This document shows, piece by piece, positions 11,089 through 20,983 of a DNA stretch of 25,910 nt. The notes beneath the pieces were generated by a model. That model was not told the DNA's origin and did no database searches. It worked only from the letters and a program-made list of their open reading frames with translations. Position 1 is the first letter of the stretch. Each line of letters begins with the position of its first letter. Both the position numbers and the translations under genes were made by a program. This stretch comes from Chara braunii (Eukaryota; Streptophyta; Charophyceae; Charales; Characeae): contig BFEA01000252.1 of assembly GCA_003427395.1 (NCBI GenBank), positions 1,792,421 to 1,818,330 of the forward strand, written 5' to 3'.

Positions 11089-11109
11089 TTTTTTTTTTTT
11101 TTTTTTTTT
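11089..11109. repeat. 21-nt poly(T) tract
   Basis: Uninterrupted T run before a GC-rich block (11110-11205) with repeated CCGGGC/GCCCGG-type motifs. Confidence 0.85.
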
Positions 11110-11214
11110 GGGCACTGGGGCTACCCGAAAAACCCTGCCCGGGGGTCATGCCTGGCCGGGCACCTGGGCGTGTATCCAGGCACAAGTTGGGTGCCCGGGC
11201 GCCCAAAAAAACAG

Positions 11215-11392
11215 CCTAGGGTTTATTTATAGCCTCCTTTTAAGGAACATCCGTAACCCCTTGGACTCTGAATCCCAGCATACAGGAAAAGACATATGAC
11301 CTGTGATGTGATCCCCCCCTAGCATTTCCTAGGGTTCACAGTCTCCCTTTTCGGTACATCTGTAATCCCTTGCACTTACTGAGGACCCGGCG
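11215..11392. repeat. Diverged tandem duplication, 113-bp spacing
   Basis: CCTAGGGTT at 11215 and again at 11328. Each copy is followed by TCC[C]TTTT, then a GGAACATCCGTAA or GGTACATCTGTAA block, then CCTTG. The second copy is partial. The end of the second copy resembles a right end of the TTAA-element family that follows. Confidence 0.6.
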
Positions 11393-11394
11393 GG

Positions 11395-11600
11395 TTAAAA
11401 CACCAGTACATGGCCCCACGCCCCCAGGCAAGTTGAGGAAACGAGAGAGCCTCTCCAAAAAGTTCAGAGGCTCGCGGCAACCGGACCAAGATGGCTGGCA
11501 GCGGAAGCCAAATCGAAAACAAAAGCACCATGCTGCCGTTTAGGCGAAGCTTGGCGTGCAGGGGGAAGCTGCCAGCCTTGGATGTGATGGTTGGCTTACG
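11395..11600 (+). mobile_element. TTAA-flanked MITE-like element, copy 1 (degenerate right end)
   Basis: Begins TTAA then AACACCAGTACATGGCCCC, almost the same as the left end of the element at 19781. Interior blocks are shared in order: GAGGCTCG, ATGGCTGGCAGC, AGCCAAA, AAGCTTGGCG. The expected right end near 11580-11598 (GATGTGATGGTTGGCTTA) is decayed. TTAA target sites are typical of piggyBac-like elements; the superfamily is inference. Confidence 0.6.
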
Positions 11601-12538
11601 GATCCACATTTTCTGACGCCAGTCCATGAATGCTCAGAGCTTAGATTGGGTATCTGACAGCATATATACAATAAAGCTCGGGGTATTTCATAGGAAGACA
11701 AACAGTATTTGAGAAAGTTGGTGGGAGGGGGAGGAGGGACTGCAGGAAGGACGGGAGGGGGAGGAGGGGGTGCAGGGAAGGGCGGATCCACAATTTCGAA
11801 CATATGTTCTTTCACAGCGTCTTCTTTTCCGCCTTCAAAACTCCTTTTCCATATTACCCATTCTTGCCTTGCCTTGCCCACCTTTTCAACCTCTGTCGGC
11901 ACAATGGCTTAAAAGGAAGCAGGCACATCTGCAATATCACAGGATCATCGAAAGATAGGGCCTCAACTCCACTACTCATCAAATGCGCAAATCGAGAATA
12001 GATCTTCCACTAGAACAGGAGAAGATATACCACCATATTTCTATCTTTTGTGCATGTGGTGTTAGTGGAGTGAGGCCCATAGTGGAGCAGTATCAACTTG
12101 AGCAGAGCGGATATTATACAATTAGACACAGGAAAGTCACTTAGAGGGGAAAGGCAGGGAAGGGGGGGGAGGGGGGGCTAAGGCAAGGCAACCCCCACAC
12201 CCCATTCCCACAATGGCCCCAAGTTTTTCAAAGTTCTTGGTAGTCCACTTTGGAAAGGGAAGAGATGAGACTGGAGCAAGAAATCGAAGAAAGAAGTCGA
12301 AGCATGATGGAAACGAGATCTGAATGAGTGGGATGAAACAGAAAGAAAGAGAAATAAAACAGAGAGAACGAGTCCCGTGCACTGTCTGCAGGCCGAATAT
12401 TACACACCTAGGAATGACAGCTAGCACGCTCAAGGTTGAGATAGTCAAGCGACACGCCGCTATGATGAGAAAGTACGAAAAAAATATCAAGAGAGAGAGA
12501 TAGAGAGATAGGAAGGGGGAGAGAACCCGTCTCACAAC
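11601..12538. other. Noncoding stretch with G-rich block
   Basis: Bases 11718-11785 are G-rich with repeated GGGAGGGGGAGGAGGG runs (quadruplex-prone). The rest has no recognised feature. Confidence 0.5.
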
Positions 12539-12632
12539 ATCCTTCTGACACCCATCGATATCAGGAATGGCACAAAGAGGAAGAGACTAGCATGGCCCCT
12601 GCGTAAGGACGACACGCAACAATCAACAAATA
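12539..12632 (+). pseudogene. U6 snRNA pseudogene A
   Basis: U6 is the spliceosomal RNA that forms the catalytic core. The segment follows U6 in order: a CCTTC-like 5' hairpin remnant, CATCGATA, then CTAGCATGGCCCCTGCGTAA and GGACGACACGCA. The otherwise near-invariant ACAGAGA box reads ACAAAGAGG and there is no terminal T run, so it is not functional. Orientation is plus. Confidence 0.8.
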
Positions 12633-14837
12633 TACGTCTGTTTTGACTCTGTTTATATCTTTCCAACACTTTCGCCGCGATGTAAGAGAAGACGTGAAAT
12701 CTGTGACAACATAAGAAAATTTTATCCATTCATTTCCAAAACTCCACCATAATCGTTTCAAAAATAGTCCAGCTATGGCAGAGCACAGAGTGCTCTGCGC
12801 GGTAATCTGTAATGCTACTCGGTACAGAATGAACGTTAAAAAAGGGTTGAATTCGTCTGCAAACCAACTTTTCAATCGCATACCAGACATGTCAGCCTGT
12901 CGCAAAGACAGACAGACAGACATTTGGACGCCTAACGAAAGAATAATCAAGGAAATTCTTTCTCGTTCGGAGCCCTTCCGATGGTTTGCATGGAAGGCGA
13001 ACACACAAGCAAGCAAACTAGCCCAACCTTCGAGTTTGAAATCAAAGTGTTTAAGAATAGGAGTCCAAGGAAACACGAAAATTCCTCCCACTGGTTTCGC
13101 CACATCTCTGTCACAGATAGACACACCGGCGCCAGCCAGCAGGACTCGTCCGTCAGCGAGCATCAAGAAGCCCGGCCACCTGATGGTTCTCTTCTCCTAC
13201 TGACAGAACAGAATCTACAGTGGACTTGGGTTAGGCTGCATAATAATAATAAAGCTCTCACCCCTCCCGTCATCCCGTATCCTAGAACCCCATCACTCTA
13301 AATGCCTGCCTGGTTCTCTGCCAGCCTGGGAGTCCTATGTTCCAGTCAGAGATTGGTTGCAGAGTAAAGACAAAAACTTGACTTTACATGCACGCTCCCC
13401 CGTGCCCTTTGCATTCTCGCACATCGAAGGAGAGCTGAACAATCATTAAGAAAAAGTCTGAAGGAGTGTGACGGTCGATAGAACACAATTTTGCATGCAC
13501 AACAGGCTGATGCAGCTTATTACGAGCCGGTCATTGACAGGCAGCTTTTTATCCCGCCTGCAGCCACCATGCCGAGTGTAGACTTGCACACCGCCCAGCG
13601 TAGGTAGCTTCTTGTCTCGGATGCATTTCAATACACCTTTGCTGACACAGTACCATTTGGTATTCTGGTCAGCAACCGGTTATAATTTTTGTGGAACAGC
13701 AATCAAGCCAGAGCACCTCAAGCTTTTTTGGACCCTGAGAAGCACCAGCAGGAACCAGGACACATTCATTGCAGGGCAGAGCATTGAGATCTATCAAGAA
13801 AAACAACGCTCTGCAGCATTTACATGCCACCTGTTAAATAGTCTTCTGGCCAAGCCCTGGCAATAGATGGCATGCATTGAAATGTGCAAGCCACCGCCAT
13901 GCCCATACTCGCACAGTTCAGTCCCGAAAGAGCAAACACACAGCTCTCTGGCACTACACCATAAGATCAGGCACTGACGGCACAGCCCTTGCAACAGAGG
14001 CACAAATTGAAGCGAGGAGTCGGCAAGCATCCCCCCACTCACACACTCGGGTCCCCTGAAGAGCAAAGAAATTGCTCTCACGCACAAAATCAAACGCTAC
14101 TGACGACCGCAAACAAGGCCTGCAATCCACAGCTTGAATTAGGAGATGATATCTGCTCCTCAGAGTCACCACATATAGCACATCGCACTTCCTCTCTTCC
14201 ATCTCATACACATTACTGCTGTGCTACCCAAAACAGGCTCTGGCTATACATTTATGCTACCACCTTCCGACTGGCTTCCTCACTATATCCCGAACGAGTT
14301 TTCGAGTACACTCACCACAACACCATTGTAAATGACATGGTGGAGCATTCCCTACCGCGATAAGCCAATAGACGAGATGACACTTGCTCCCGTGCAGACA
14401 TGGTCCCACTACACCTGGTGTGTGTACCTCACCGGTCCTCACGTCATTGGATCACCACTCAGCCACCAGATTCTCAGTCTCGTAACTCATTCAACAAGCG
14501 CCATAGCAGCCTCAGAAATATTACTCGCCAGCACTAACCTACCACAAGAAACTAGTACTGCTGCCTGGGATGATCCTTGTTACCTGTCGACTGAAAGCCA
14601 CGGAAGGGGAGGTTGCGCCGATGCCTCAGCGTCTCATCAGACATTTAGACAAAGCATGGTCCCCATCGCAGCATGCTTTGCCATCCTTGTGATGATCCGT
14701 AACCCTAAGGATCTTGCACTCAGAAGCTTCCACCAAGCTCTGCAATCCGTCGCTGCGAATCTGCTTGGAGTGCATCTAAGCGAGAGCCCGTTTCCAGCAC
14801 AACTAACGATGAAAGGAGAAACTTACAAGAAAGAAAT
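12633..14837. other. Noncoding stretch
   Basis: I see no gene I can support. The longest open frame (minus strand, 12561-13166, 201 codons) overlaps the U6 pseudogene and lacks a known domain. Small CAGA and AAT repeats occur at 12908-12920 and 13241-13250. Confidence 0.5.
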
Positions 14838-15081
14838 GCATCCCATTACCACCAATCCAATGCCCAGGGATCAAATCCACTACCTCATGCACCCAACATG
14901 GGGTCACGAGAATCAAACTGCACTGCTAGCGCATACATTGGGCAACCCTGCACAAAACAGGCGCATCCCATCACCTATCCATTGCCTGGCGATCCAGTCG
15001 ATTACCCCAGGAACTTCCTATGGAGTTCGGAGGACCAGAGTGCTCTGTTAGCAAACAAAACTAGGCAACCCTGCACAAACA
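14838..15081. repeat. Diverged tandem duplication, 125-bp unit, 3' of the transporter
   Basis: Unit 1 starts GCATCCCATTACC (14838) and ends near GGCAACCCTGCACAAAACAG. Unit 2 starts GCATCCCATCACC (14963) and ends near GGCAACCCTGCACAAACAGC. The middles are more divergent. It sits just beyond the stop codon of the minus-strand transporter, probably in its 3' UTR. Confidence 0.7.
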
Positions 15082-15099
15082 GCAAAGTCCCTCTCTACT

Positions 15100-16335
15100 T
15101 CAGGCACGGCCTGGCTGGCTCCTATCAACTTCACCGGGATGCTGTACATCGCCATGACGAAAGATCATTTCAAACTCTTCGTCGGTTGACTCCTCACGCA
15201 ACAGCATTGCAAACTCGGTGTCACCAGGTCCTTTTTCAACTGCCTTCTCCCCGTTCACCTCTTCCAACCCTTTTCCTCGCCCTGCATTACCCCCTAGTCG
15301 AATGGCATTCACGTATGCAACTCCACAGACGGCAACAAAGAACCCAAACACCATGCGGACTCGTAATGGTGCGTCGTGCAGGATGATGACAGCACCGACC
15401 ACAGCAAACAAATCCTTCACGATTCCAGCAATGCCCATTGTTAATGCGCTCATCTCCTGAATCAGCTTCAGTTCTGCACCTACCATGCAAAGCGCAATCA
15501 GACCACCAAGTGTCATGATACCCATACTCTGGAGCGCGTGGGCCGACGTGTCAAAAAAATGTGTGTGACCCAGTTCGGCCCACGGCTCAAGAACCAAAGA
15601 GAACAGACCCATGAAAACAGCCATGACTGGGGAGAGGTAAAACATCGCTTCTACCTTTCCAAGTTTCTTCTCTTTCAAAATTATTTCTGTGAGCACCCAG
15701 CGAAGACCAGATAGTGCCGCAGATGACACAGTCATCACCAAACCTACAATCCTCACTGGACCACCTCCTGTGACTGTCAATCCTACGCCGGCAAAGATGA
15801 CAAGGACGGCAACAAATAGCTTCAAATTCGGTCTCTCAAGGCCAAGGATAACCCCAAATATCAGCACAAAGACAGGACCAGTTGACTTGACAAGAATGTG
15901 CAAGCTGAGAGGGAAGCTGACAATCGCCATGTTCGACAGGCCTATGTCCACCGATGCAGCAACTCCCGCAGGCACAGCTTTTGTTAGGTAGTCATACCAT
16001 GACAGCTCAGGGTCCCTCTTACCTTCTCCATCATTGCCATACAGAGCAGACCTGCGAAGCAGCAGAGCGGCACAGCAAAACTGCATAAAGAAGTGCATTG
16101 TTGTCATCAACAGAGGCGCTGGAAACTTTCCGTACTTGTCGCCAAGAACCTCCTTGTTATACAAATTCAGCAGCGAGCTGAACGTGTACCACAACAACAG
16201 GTAGAACAGATTCTTCAAGTAGTACGTTCGAAGCTCTGACCGCGACTCTGACCACCAATCTCGCCAGGGCACGTGGCCTGGTTTGGATTCTTCTCTTGTA
16301 TGACCCCAGAGAGGCCTTGCATGAAATAAACTCAT
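15100..16335 (-). CDS. SLC35C2-like TPT/DMT-family sugar-phosphate or nucleotide-sugar transporter
   Basis: A 411-aa polytopic membrane protein of the triose-phosphate transporter (TPT) family in the drug/metabolite transporter superfamily. It most resembles animal SLC35C2 and plant 'probable sugar phosphate/phosphate translocator' proteins of the At1g06470 type. About ten hydrophobic segments lie between residues 39 and 345. Family hallmarks include YTFSSLLNLYNKEVL (50-64), SLHILVKSTGPVFVLIFGVI (144-163), LRWVLTEIILKEKKLG (211-226) and SALTMGIAGIVKDLF (296-310). A hydrophilic cytosol-like tail (350-411) is acidic, with EESTDEEFEM. A Golgi/ER location and the substrate are inferred from family only. 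The frame is complete and uninterrupted, and the start context AAAATGA is reasonable. An intronless gene seems to be the pattern here, as for VAC14. The exact substrate cannot be read from sequence. Confidence 0.93.
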   Translation of the reverse strand: MSLFHARPLWGHTREESKPGHVPWRDWWSESRSELRTYYLKNLFYLLLWYTFSSLLNLYNKEVLGDKYGKFPAPLLMTTMHFFMQFCCAALLLRRSALYGNDGEGKRDPELSWYDYLTKAVPAGVAASVDIGLSNMAIVSFPLSLHILVKSTGPVFVLIFGVILGLERPNLKLFVAVLVIFAGVGLTVTGGGPVRIVGLVMTVSSAALSGLRWVLTEIILKEKKLGKVEAMFYLSPVMAVFMGLFSLVLEPWAELGHTHFFDTSAHALQSMGIMTLGGLIALCMVGAELKLIQEMSALTMGIAGIVKDLFAVVGAVIILHDAPLRVRMVFGFFVAVCGVAYVNAIRLGGNAGRGKGLEEVNGEKAVEKGPGDTEFAMLLREESTDEEFEMIFRHGDVQHPGEVDRSQPGRA

Positions 16336-17661
16336 TTTCGACAGCTCTTCTATGACGAAACTTCAGTAAGCAAAAATCTTACGTCGTTATGCTCCTGTAC
16401 TGCTGCTCTGAAGAGATCCGAGAAATCCAACCACAGGGACGGCTCCGCCAGCCCACTGACATCCCTTATCCTTGCCAAGGACTGGAAAGGTGTGACGAAA
16501 AAGTATGATGGAAAGGTGGACAGACAGGCTCCTGACAACAACCGAGGGAGGCTACTGATAATAACTGAGAGAACTCGATAACAAGGTTAGCACGAAAAGG
16601 AGGAGATCATAGACATCTAAGCATAGGACGCAACTGTATCCCCCTGTCAATTCATCACCAATGTCAATCAAGGGAGGTCACATGCAGGTCAACATGAAAC
16701 AATCTCCTGATCAATGCAACAATTTGGGGGAATATCTGTATTCGTCAATGCACGGAACTTATCTGTAGCTGATGAAGTTGAATGCAACTGTTGACTTATA
16801 CAGCTAGAGGGCAGCTGTTGCCTGCTGGGGGCCTACTCTCCGAGCAAGGAAATCAACCCCGTGGCAGAATCATGCACTTCTCTCGCTTCAACGTGCCAAT
16901 CAATCCAATCCCTGCACCAACAAGGCAAGACTGGCTTAGAGAGAGGGAGAACACACAGAGAGACAAAAGACAAAAAGAGTGACTGTGAGAGATATCGAGG
17001 CTGAAAACCCAGCACAAAAGAAAAGGGGAAAAAAAAAAAACAATAGTGAGAACATGCATGCACAGAAGCAGAGAAGGGTAGGCAGACAGCGAGATAAACA
17101 ACAACCGCAGCACCCATATACAACAGCCCCTATCCTACAAACCCTCTCGCCTTATCATGCACCCCACCTTCTCGTTCTTGGCAATGAGCGAGACAGCACT
17201 CAGACAGTCTCCCGAATTCTCAATGTAGAATACAAAATATGTCCAGTCACCCCTTTTCTCACAGTCATATATGAGGTTGCTTGCAAGCGCTCCAAGTCTC
17301 TCAAAAGGTCTCTTTGCCACGGAGATAGATCACCAAGACGTGCCCAGTCTGTCTCAAGAACCACCCCACAGCCCCCTCTCCATCTTCGCTGGCCATGACC
17401 TTGGCACCTCCACCTCTCGACACATTGACATCAAGGTCAACGACTCTAGTAGGCCGAGCCGTCAACCACTCTTGATCACTGTTCGGTCACCGTTCCTTCC
17501 CCGCTTTGCCTGTTAACGGGCACATGCCTACTATTGAAAGCCCATCGAAATTGCTTGTGAGATGGCGCACCGTAAAGAAGATTGCTCATGCCCACCGACT
17601 CTCAAGCATCTCGCTACCACTTCATGTTCATGACTCAAATCCCAAGCCTGATCTGGACAGC
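16336..17661. other. Upstream flank of the transporter and noncoding sequence
   Basis: Bases 16336-16560 should contain the promoter and 5' UTR of the minus-strand transporter; no motif is clear enough to assign. The remainder has no recognised gene. A short A tract lies at 17029-17041. Confidence 0.5.
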
Positions 17662-17765
17662 TACCTTCTTCCCCCGAATACAACGTACTGTCATTATAGC
17701 TGTATAAAGATAGCCCAAATACAGCTATAATGACAGTAGTAAGTTGTATTCGGGGGAAGAAGGTA
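17662..17765. mobile_element. TA-flanked near-perfect inverted repeat (104 bp)
   Basis: The left arm 17662-17704 and right arm 17720-17765 are reverse complements except for a small indel (GTACTG versus AGTAGTAAG on the right). Outer arms read CCTTCTTCCCCCGAATACAA and its complement. The loop is about 15 nt. Both ends carry TA, as expected for a Tc1/mariner-type (Stowaway-like) MITE. The fold would also resemble a small-RNA precursor if transcribed. Confidence 0.75.
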
Positions 17766-18790
17766 TCCCTGTGGTCTCCCTTACACTCGCTACACTTCAC
17801 ATTTCAGGCAAATATGCAGTGTTGCCTGTAACATGAAGCACCTCGTGCGAGTCAACATGAACCAGCTTGTCTCTGTTTGACACCGTTTGCCCACAGGGAC
17901 CTCCTCCACTAAGCCCAACCAAAATGAGAGGCTGCTCTACTTCATCCTCCAGGTGTTTGTCCCCCTGCCTAGTCCGATGGACAACAGTAGTAGAGACTCA
18001 TCTTCGTCGCTGACCTGAAACTTCAGGTCTTAAAAATCGATCACTGGCTGACCTTGTCAAACCATCCTTCCTCTAACCTCCAAGTTACCAACACCCATCA
18101 ACCTTCGTATCATCTCCCAGAATGCCGGCAAAGGCCACAAAGCATAATTTGTCTCAGCTCCTGTGCACCTGTCCTAGTCCATAACTGAGAATCTGTGACA
18201 TTCCAGCCAGATGACGAAAGTCTACAGAATATTGTATATTAACTCATTCCCTCTGCAGGCACAGCACATTCCTGCAGCAACTCATCCCAGCTAAATCCTG
18301 CCTAAGGATGTTTTGCTTAAATAAGGGCATGTTTACAGTAGGACTTTCCCCGACGCATCTGAATGTCGTTACCTCAATGAAGTTCTGGTGCGAGCATGGC
18401 CTAATACCTGCACATCTCAAATTCACCCTCATGCCCCTCTCTCATCCAGTAAAAGTTTTTGAGACTCGGTAAAAGAAGCCGGAATGTAATTCACCAATTT
18501 ACTACTGGGAAGTATGTGAGGGTGAAGATAGAACTCTTACGCATACGCCAATCCCATGAGATGAAGACTAGAAACAAAGGGGGCATTAAGCGGCGGGAAT
18601 AATCAGGTTAGGGCTATGTCGTACAGTGCAAATATCAGAGAGATCTGAAACCAGACAGCATGAGAATATGCAGAGAATGGGTACTGTGGCAGTCACACCG
18701 CAAATAGAAAAGGAGGCAAGTGCGTAATCACAGAAGAGCACCGAAAAAATGCCAAGACTACAAGCATGCCACATCAACATCATGATCAAT
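17766..18790. other. Noncoding stretch
   Basis: No gene recognised. GACCTGAA-AC-TTCAGGTC at 18012-18029 is a small perfect hairpin. 18324-18401 may be a decayed relative of the element at 1442. Confidence 0.5.
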
Positions 18791-18794
18791 CATC

Positions 18795-18828
<34 letters not shown>

Positions 18829-18850
18829 ACATCATCATCATCATCATCAT
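18791..18850. repeat. (CAC/CAT)n trinucleotide array 1
   Basis: CAC units then CAT units with one CAA interruption. A frame through it would be poly-His, with no other protein character. Confidence 0.93.
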
Positions 18851-18930
18851 GTAGAGAAAGGCTACTATGAGAGTCAAAATGGAACATGGAAAGACAAGTT
18901 TGCTAGTCTTCCGGAAAGAAAGATAGGACG

Positions 18931-18980
18931 CATTATCATCATCATCATCATCATCATCATCACCACCACCACCACCACCA
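18931..18980. repeat. (CAT/CAC)n trinucleotide array 2
   Basis: A block of ATC repeats changing to ACC repeats, the reverse block order of array 1, 80 bp downstream. Confidence 0.93.
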
Positions 18981-19780
18981 GTGTCATCACCTTGATCAAT
19001 TATTTCAATGGCTCCAAAATGAGCAAGGGTCACAAACCAGGATTCGAAGGTTCAAATTCAACTACACCAGGACTAGACAAGCAATACGATGCGTAGTTAA
19101 CACTTCAGCTGGAGAGAAGACTACTAAAGAAAGTCCAGAAACCAGTCGATGTTAGCAATGGACAATGTATTCTTAGCACACCTGGCAATCTAAGCCCAAC
19201 ATCAAAAACTGCAAAATCTGGGAGGAGAGACATAAGAAAGATTGACCATAACGCAATAGCAAGGACAACGGATGATGGCATTTGATCGACATACAAGAGG
19301 ATGGTGCCATCAGTTAATAGGCAGAAAATTATATCAAGGGACACCAGTTACTGAGCCAGGCTGAACTAAAGCACCGGAGCACGAAGGCCTTACCCTGCAA
19401 GTAACGTTCCTATAAGGAGAGAGCCGCCAACAGTCTTAGACAACACTTAAACAGTGACAATCCTACCTCATTCGAACACTGGGTGAAACTTTTTCAGCGT
19501 TGACTGTCCTAATCATGCCTCGTAGAGACCCCATGCTTCCAGGAAGATAACAAGTTAGAACCTTCTAGGAAGGCAGGAGTATGTAGCCAAGTCTTCAAGA
19601 GAGCCATCACGGATGGCCATGCCCTCGACAGCCCACATCCTTGCCCGGAGATAATAGCTTAGCATCTCGCAAGATTTCAGAAGTCTGCCAGGCAGACCTT
19701 CTAAGAAGTCCTCACGGATGGGCTACGTGTCCTTTTCTGCACTGATGGTAGTCTCTTGACTAGTGCGTCGTCATTGTATC
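18981..19780. other. Noncoding stretch
   Basis: No gene recognised. A short palindrome GTCTGCCAGGCAGAC lies at 19682-19696. Confidence 0.5.
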
Positions 19781-19979
19781 TTAAACCGCCAGTACACGGC
19801 CCCAGCCTTGCTGAAAATGCAACTTGTCGCCTACGAAATTTTCGGAGGCTCGGCCCACCGAACCACACAATGGCTGGCAGCACCAGCCAAAAAGAAAGAC
19901 AGTGGACCGCTGGGGGCTCGGAAAAGCTTGGCGCACAGTAAGGTGCCTCCAGGCCCGGGTGTACTTACTGCCGGTTTAA
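19781..19979 (+). mobile_element. TTAA-flanked MITE-like element, copy 2 (199 bp, both ends)
   Basis: Left end TTAA-ACCGCCAGTACACGGCCCC; right end TACTGCCGGT-TTAA. The terminal ten bases are inverted with one mismatch, and TTAA occurs at both borders. The interior has no coding capacity and aligns in blocks with the copy at 11395. TTAA specificity suggests a piggyBac-like source transposase, which is not present in the window. Confidence 0.68.
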
Positions 19980-20098
19980 GCTCCTAATCAAATTGAAAAG
20001 ACCCGGGAAGCTATATTTATGTCCAAGTTCTCAAATACAACGCCTGTTATCCGCGTTTGGATTTTTTCACCTGGTTCTTCCCATAAGATTTCCCTACA

Positions 20099-20192
20099 GT
20101 ACCCTTCGAGAGATCCATTAAATTTGGGAGCGTTACATAGAAGATCAGTGGCCCCTGCACAGGGATGACATCCATAAATCGAGAAATGGTCC
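20099..20192 (+). pseudogene. U6 snRNA pseudogene B (full length)
   Basis: The whole U6 layout is visible: 5' GTACCCTTCGAGAGATCC, then ATTAAATTTGGGAGCGTTAC, ATAGAAGATCAGTGGCCCCT, GGATGACATCC and AAATCGAGAAATGGTCC at the 3' end. ACAGAGA is mutated to ACATAGA and GCATGG to GTGG, and the following bases (GCGAGC) are not a T run. It is therefore a pseudogene on the plus strand, closer to U6 than copy A. Confidence 0.9.
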
Positions 20193-20496
20193 GCGAGCAG
20201 GTTGATGGACTTGCACGCAATTCACTACGCAATCATGTCAACATGGAGTTCAAAAACTAACCCAACCCATTGGTCACGCACTTCATGGGCTCAGTGGAAA
20301 GGGGAACGAGTCCATAAAGAAAAAACACCCTTTTACTGAGTGGCAGATGAGGCACCATCCAAAGCTGTTTTCATACGTGCATCACGTCAAAGAAAAAACG
20401 GGAAAAACAAAACAACAAAAGAACCTTGGATGCAGGTTCTTTGGCAGTGTACAACAACAGTCCGCACACCCAGCACCTGGCAAAAATTTCGACCTT
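20193..20496. other. Noncoding stretch
   Basis: No feature recognised. Confidence 0.45.
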
Positions 20497-20652
20497 GAAT
20501 GGACTACACCCATGGAAACAGGTGGTGCAAGATACACCTGCCATTGTTTTCACATTTGGTGCGCGGTGGAATAAGAATGGACTACACCCATGGAAACAGG
20601 TGGTGCAAGATACACCCACCATTGTTTTCACATTTGGTGCGGGGTGGAACAA
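20497..20652. repeat. Two 78-bp tandem copies
   Basis: Unit 1 (20497-20574) and unit 2 (20575-20652) differ at only a few bases, both starting GAATGGACTACACCCATGGA. Fragments of the unit recur nearby: CACCAAATG inverted at 20689 and TTTCACATTTGGT at 20763. Confidence 0.92.
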
Positions 20653-20771
20653 GGCTAGGAAGGTCAAGCGGGGGAAACCATACCACTCACCAAATGTAAG
20701 AAAGACAAAAAATATGAAGGGTGTGCCTTTCCGCTGTAGCCAAAGATGCGTTCTCCTCCACCTTTCACATT

Positions 20772-20945
20772 TGGTTGAGTAGCGCGTCAGGGCCCTAAGT
20801 GGGGCAATGTTTCTGCGGCAATACATGTATATTAATCAACTGGCCCACCCACGTGCCAATCTGATCTATCCATCTTTTCTTCCTCCTTTTAATCTCATCT
20901 ATCCATCCGTTATATGCCTTTTCACAATGTGTAGAGGCACTGAAC
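20772..20945. repeat. 174-bp direct repeat, copy 1 (flanks adapter)
   Basis: Runs from TGGTTGAGTAGCGCGTCAGG to AGAGGCACTGAAC and is repeated at 20984-21157 at exactly the same length. Probably the true genomic copy. Confidence 0.95.
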
Positions 20946-20983
20946 CTGTCTCTTATACACATCTAGATGTGTATAAGAGACAG
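20946..20983. other. Nextera/Tn5 mosaic-end mate-pair junction adapter (artefact)
   Basis: CTGTCTCTTATACACATCT immediately followed by its reverse complement AGATGTGTATAAGAGACAG. This is the 19-bp Tn5 mosaic end used in Nextera libraries, in the back-to-back form created when tagmented fragments are circularised for mate-pair sequencing. It is not native DNA. Confidence 0.98.

Noticed and set aside
12561-13166. 201-codon minus-strand open frame
   Set aside because: The start (LADGRVLLAGAG) looks slightly protein-like, but the frame runs into the U6 pseudogene and the rest shows no domain. I could not support it as a gene.
14332-15051. 239-codon plus-strand open frame
   Set aside because: No recognisable domain. 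It overlaps the tandem duplication downstream of the transporter, which shifts frame between units; likely chance.
18749-19096. Poly-His open frame
   Set aside because: Derived from CAC/CAT microsatellites.
20946-20983. A perfect 38-bp palindrome that could look like an operator, transposon end or recombination site
   Set aside because: It is exactly two Nextera/Tn5 mosaic ends joined, flanked by an exact duplicate, so it is a library artefact.
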